This document shows, one piece after another, positions 62,832 through 64,000 of a stretch of DNA of 64,000 nucleotides. Where the stretch lies: assembly GCF_900119185.1 (NCBI RefSeq), contig NZ_FPJE01000008.1, forward strand, positions 62,001 through 126,000. Direction: 5' to 3'. Under the pieces are notes generated by a model. The model worked only from the letters and a program-made list of their open reading frames with translations. It did no database searches and had not been told where the DNA came from. How positions within the stretch are numbered: position 1 is the stretch's first letter; every line of letters begins with the position of its first letter. Origin of the DNA: Sinomicrobium oceani. Its GTDB lineage: Bacteria; Bacteroidota; Bacteroidia; Flavobacteriales; Flavobacteriaceae. A program made the position numbers and the translations under genes.

Positions 62832-64000
62832 ATGAGAGAAATAATCACATCAGAACAACTCCGGAGAACAACATTGAAGGCCCAGGGACTTTTACACACT
62901 TCACCGTTCGGAAAGGGGAAAAATGCGGTGCTACAGGCACTGGAGCATCTGGGGTATATACAAATCGACACACTGTCCGTTGTAGAACGCGCCCATCACC
63001 ATACACTTTGGACAAGAATCCCCGATTATAAGACCGAACATCTGAACGCATTGGTAAAAGAGCGGAAGGTTTTTGAATATTGGTTTCACGCGGCGTCCTA
63101 TCTCCCTATGAAAGATTTTCGTTTTGCCTTGCCCCGCATGTCCGAAATCAGGCAAAACAGGTCGGATCTTTATCGTGCCGATCCGAAAATAATGCAGTAT
63201 GTGACCGATGTCATCCGTGGGGAAGGACCTAAGAGGGCAACCGATTTTGAAAGCGAATACAAAAGGAAAGGAAGCTGGTGGAACTGGAAGCCCGCAAAAA
63301 TGGCACTTGAAAGGCTTTTTATGCAGGGAGACCTGATGATACATCAGCGTAACGGCATGGAAAAACTTTTCGATCTTACGGAGCGGGTACTACCCGGAAA
63401 TATCAACACTACAGCGCCTACCCCGATGGAATTCGCAGAATACCTGGTAAAAACATATCTCCGGGCCTACGGATTTACAACGGTAAAGCAAATTACACAT
63501 CTTAAAGCAGGTAATACGATACGAAAAAATGTCCATGAAGTTTTGGCAGCCATGCAGGAGGATGGCGTTATCCGAAAGATAAATATCGATGGTATGCCTG
63601 ATGTTTTTATGGCAGGGCAGTCCGAAGAAAAAAAAATCCGAAAACCCAGACCGGAAATCCGGCTGTTATCGCCATTTGATAATTCCGTTATCCACCGCGA
63701 TCGTGTAAAACAGCTTTTTGATTTTGATTTTCGTCTGGAGTGTTATACCCCGAAAGCAAAAAGAACATACGGTTACTTTTGTCTGCCGGTCTTATTCGGG
63801 GATACATTCATAGGCAGGGCAGACTGTAAAGCCCATAGGAAGGAAAAGCAATTTGAATTGATACATCTCCATATAGAAAATACGGATACCGACATTGCGC
63901 TATGGATAAAGCCTTTTATAAAATCGATACGGCGTTTTGCCGATTTCAATAACTGTACCGCATTAAAGATCGGCAAAGTTACTCCCCCGGAATTGAAAGA
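62832..64000 (+). CDS. AlkZ/YcaQ-type DNA glycosylase (3' partial)
   Basis: At least 389 residues, running off the right edge without a stop codon. Translation from ATG 62832 gives an HTH_42/YcaQ protein. The N-terminal helix-turn-helix contains the catalytic Q-x-D as QID in GYIQIDTLSVVERAHHHTLWTR (about residues 46-67). Then come EYWFHAASYLP, RGPTA-like segments, GSWWNWKPAKMALERLF and LLSPFDNSVIHRDRVKQLFDFDFRLECY. The family unhooks interstrand cross-links and removes alkylated bases. It follows tamL by 48 bp on the same strand. The final C-terminal residues are missing from the window. Confidence 0.9.
   Translation, partial: MREIITSEQLRRTTLKAQGLLHTSPFGKGKNAVLQALEHLGYIQIDTLSVVERAHHHTLWTRIPDYKTEHLNALVKERKVFEYWFHAASYLPMKDFRFALPRMSEIRQNRSDLYRADPKIMQYVTDVIRGEGPKRATDFESEYKRKGSWWNWKPAKMALERLFMQGDLMIHQRNGMEKLFDLTERVLPGNINTTAPTPMEFAEYLVKTYLRAYGFTTVKQITHLKAGNTIRKNVHEVLAAMQEDGVIRKINIDGMPDVFMAGQSEEKKIRKPRPEIRLLSPFDNSVIHRDRVKQLFDFDFRLECYTPKAKRTYGYFCLPVLFGDTFIGRADCKAHRKEKQFELIHLHIENTDTDIALWIKPFIKSIRRFADFNNCTALKIGKVTPPELK

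Noticed and set aside
1-64000. CRISPR arrays, tRNA or rRNA genes, IS elements, integrases
   Set aside because: No spaced direct repeats, cloverleaf motifs, conserved rRNA stretches, transposase or integrase motifs were found on reading both strands.

Overview
The window is a contiguous chromosomal stretch from a member of the Bacteroidota, most likely the Flavobacteriaceae. The signs are the -7 promoter boxes of the form TAnnTTTG in front of many genes, the near absence of strong Shine-Dalgarno sequences, a SusC-type TonB receptor with FecI/FecR and a DUF4249 lipoprotein, the lipidated TamL with TamB, and the bacillithiol-type protein YtxJ. No rRNA, tRNA, IS element, prophage or CRISPR array was seen. 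Coding density is high and 54 genes are called; gyrA is cut at the left edge and an alkZ-like gene at the right edge.

Layout. 1-5.2 kb: end of gyrA, a secreted TPR protein, clpB with an unusual double palindrome upstream, and ytxJ. 5.4-11.4 kb (minus strand): hxlB-hxlA-gnd-zwf-pgl followed by an AraC-type regulator. This is a near-complete cyclic (dissimilatory) ribulose monophosphate pathway that would fix formaldehyde to hexose phosphate and oxidise it to CO2 with NADPH formation; only glucose-6-phosphate isomerase is missing from the cluster. 11.9-21.7 kb: a beta-oxidation block (marR-fadN-fadA-fadE) with a perfect 24-bp palindrome at the marR promoter, a GH29 fucosidase on the other strand, and fadD. 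21.9-23.6 kb: a D-threonine-aldolase-like enzyme and an FKBP isomerase.

23.7-29.1 kb (minus strand): an ECF sigma / FecR / STN-TonB receptor / DUF4249 / small protein locus for cell-surface signalled uptake of an unknown ligand. 29.3-33.3 kb (minus strand): a CHAP-type amidase with a peptidoglycan-binding domain followed by two large proteins of unknown function that share scattered motifs and look like diverged paralogues. This is the least explained cassette in the window. 33.6-36.3 kb: a lipoprotein, then a coupled membrane protein / histidine kinase / LuxR-type regulator set. 36.3-43.7 kb: housekeeping and salvage genes (smpB, deoD, deoC, thioesterase, tetR, Sua5-type, uridine-phosphorylase-like, DUF1835, yciH, 2OG-Fe(II) oxygenase).

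43.9-55.2 kb: fused branched-chain 2-oxoacid dehydrogenase E1, lipocalin-like and OmpA-like lipoproteins, two tandem universal stress proteins, GNAT, HxlR-family regulator, DUF2652 protein, an Aquifex-type aconitase, Crp/Fnr regulator and an MFS transporter. 55.3-62.8 kb: tamB and tamL, an envelope-assembly pair. 62.8 kb to the end: an AlkZ/YcaQ-type DNA glycosylase running off the window.

The strongest candidates for new biology are the RuMP operon with its own regulator, the amidase plus paralogous-pair cassette, and several well-formed palindromic operators (clpB, marR, thioesterase). All functions are read from sequence motifs and remembered families; no database search was run.
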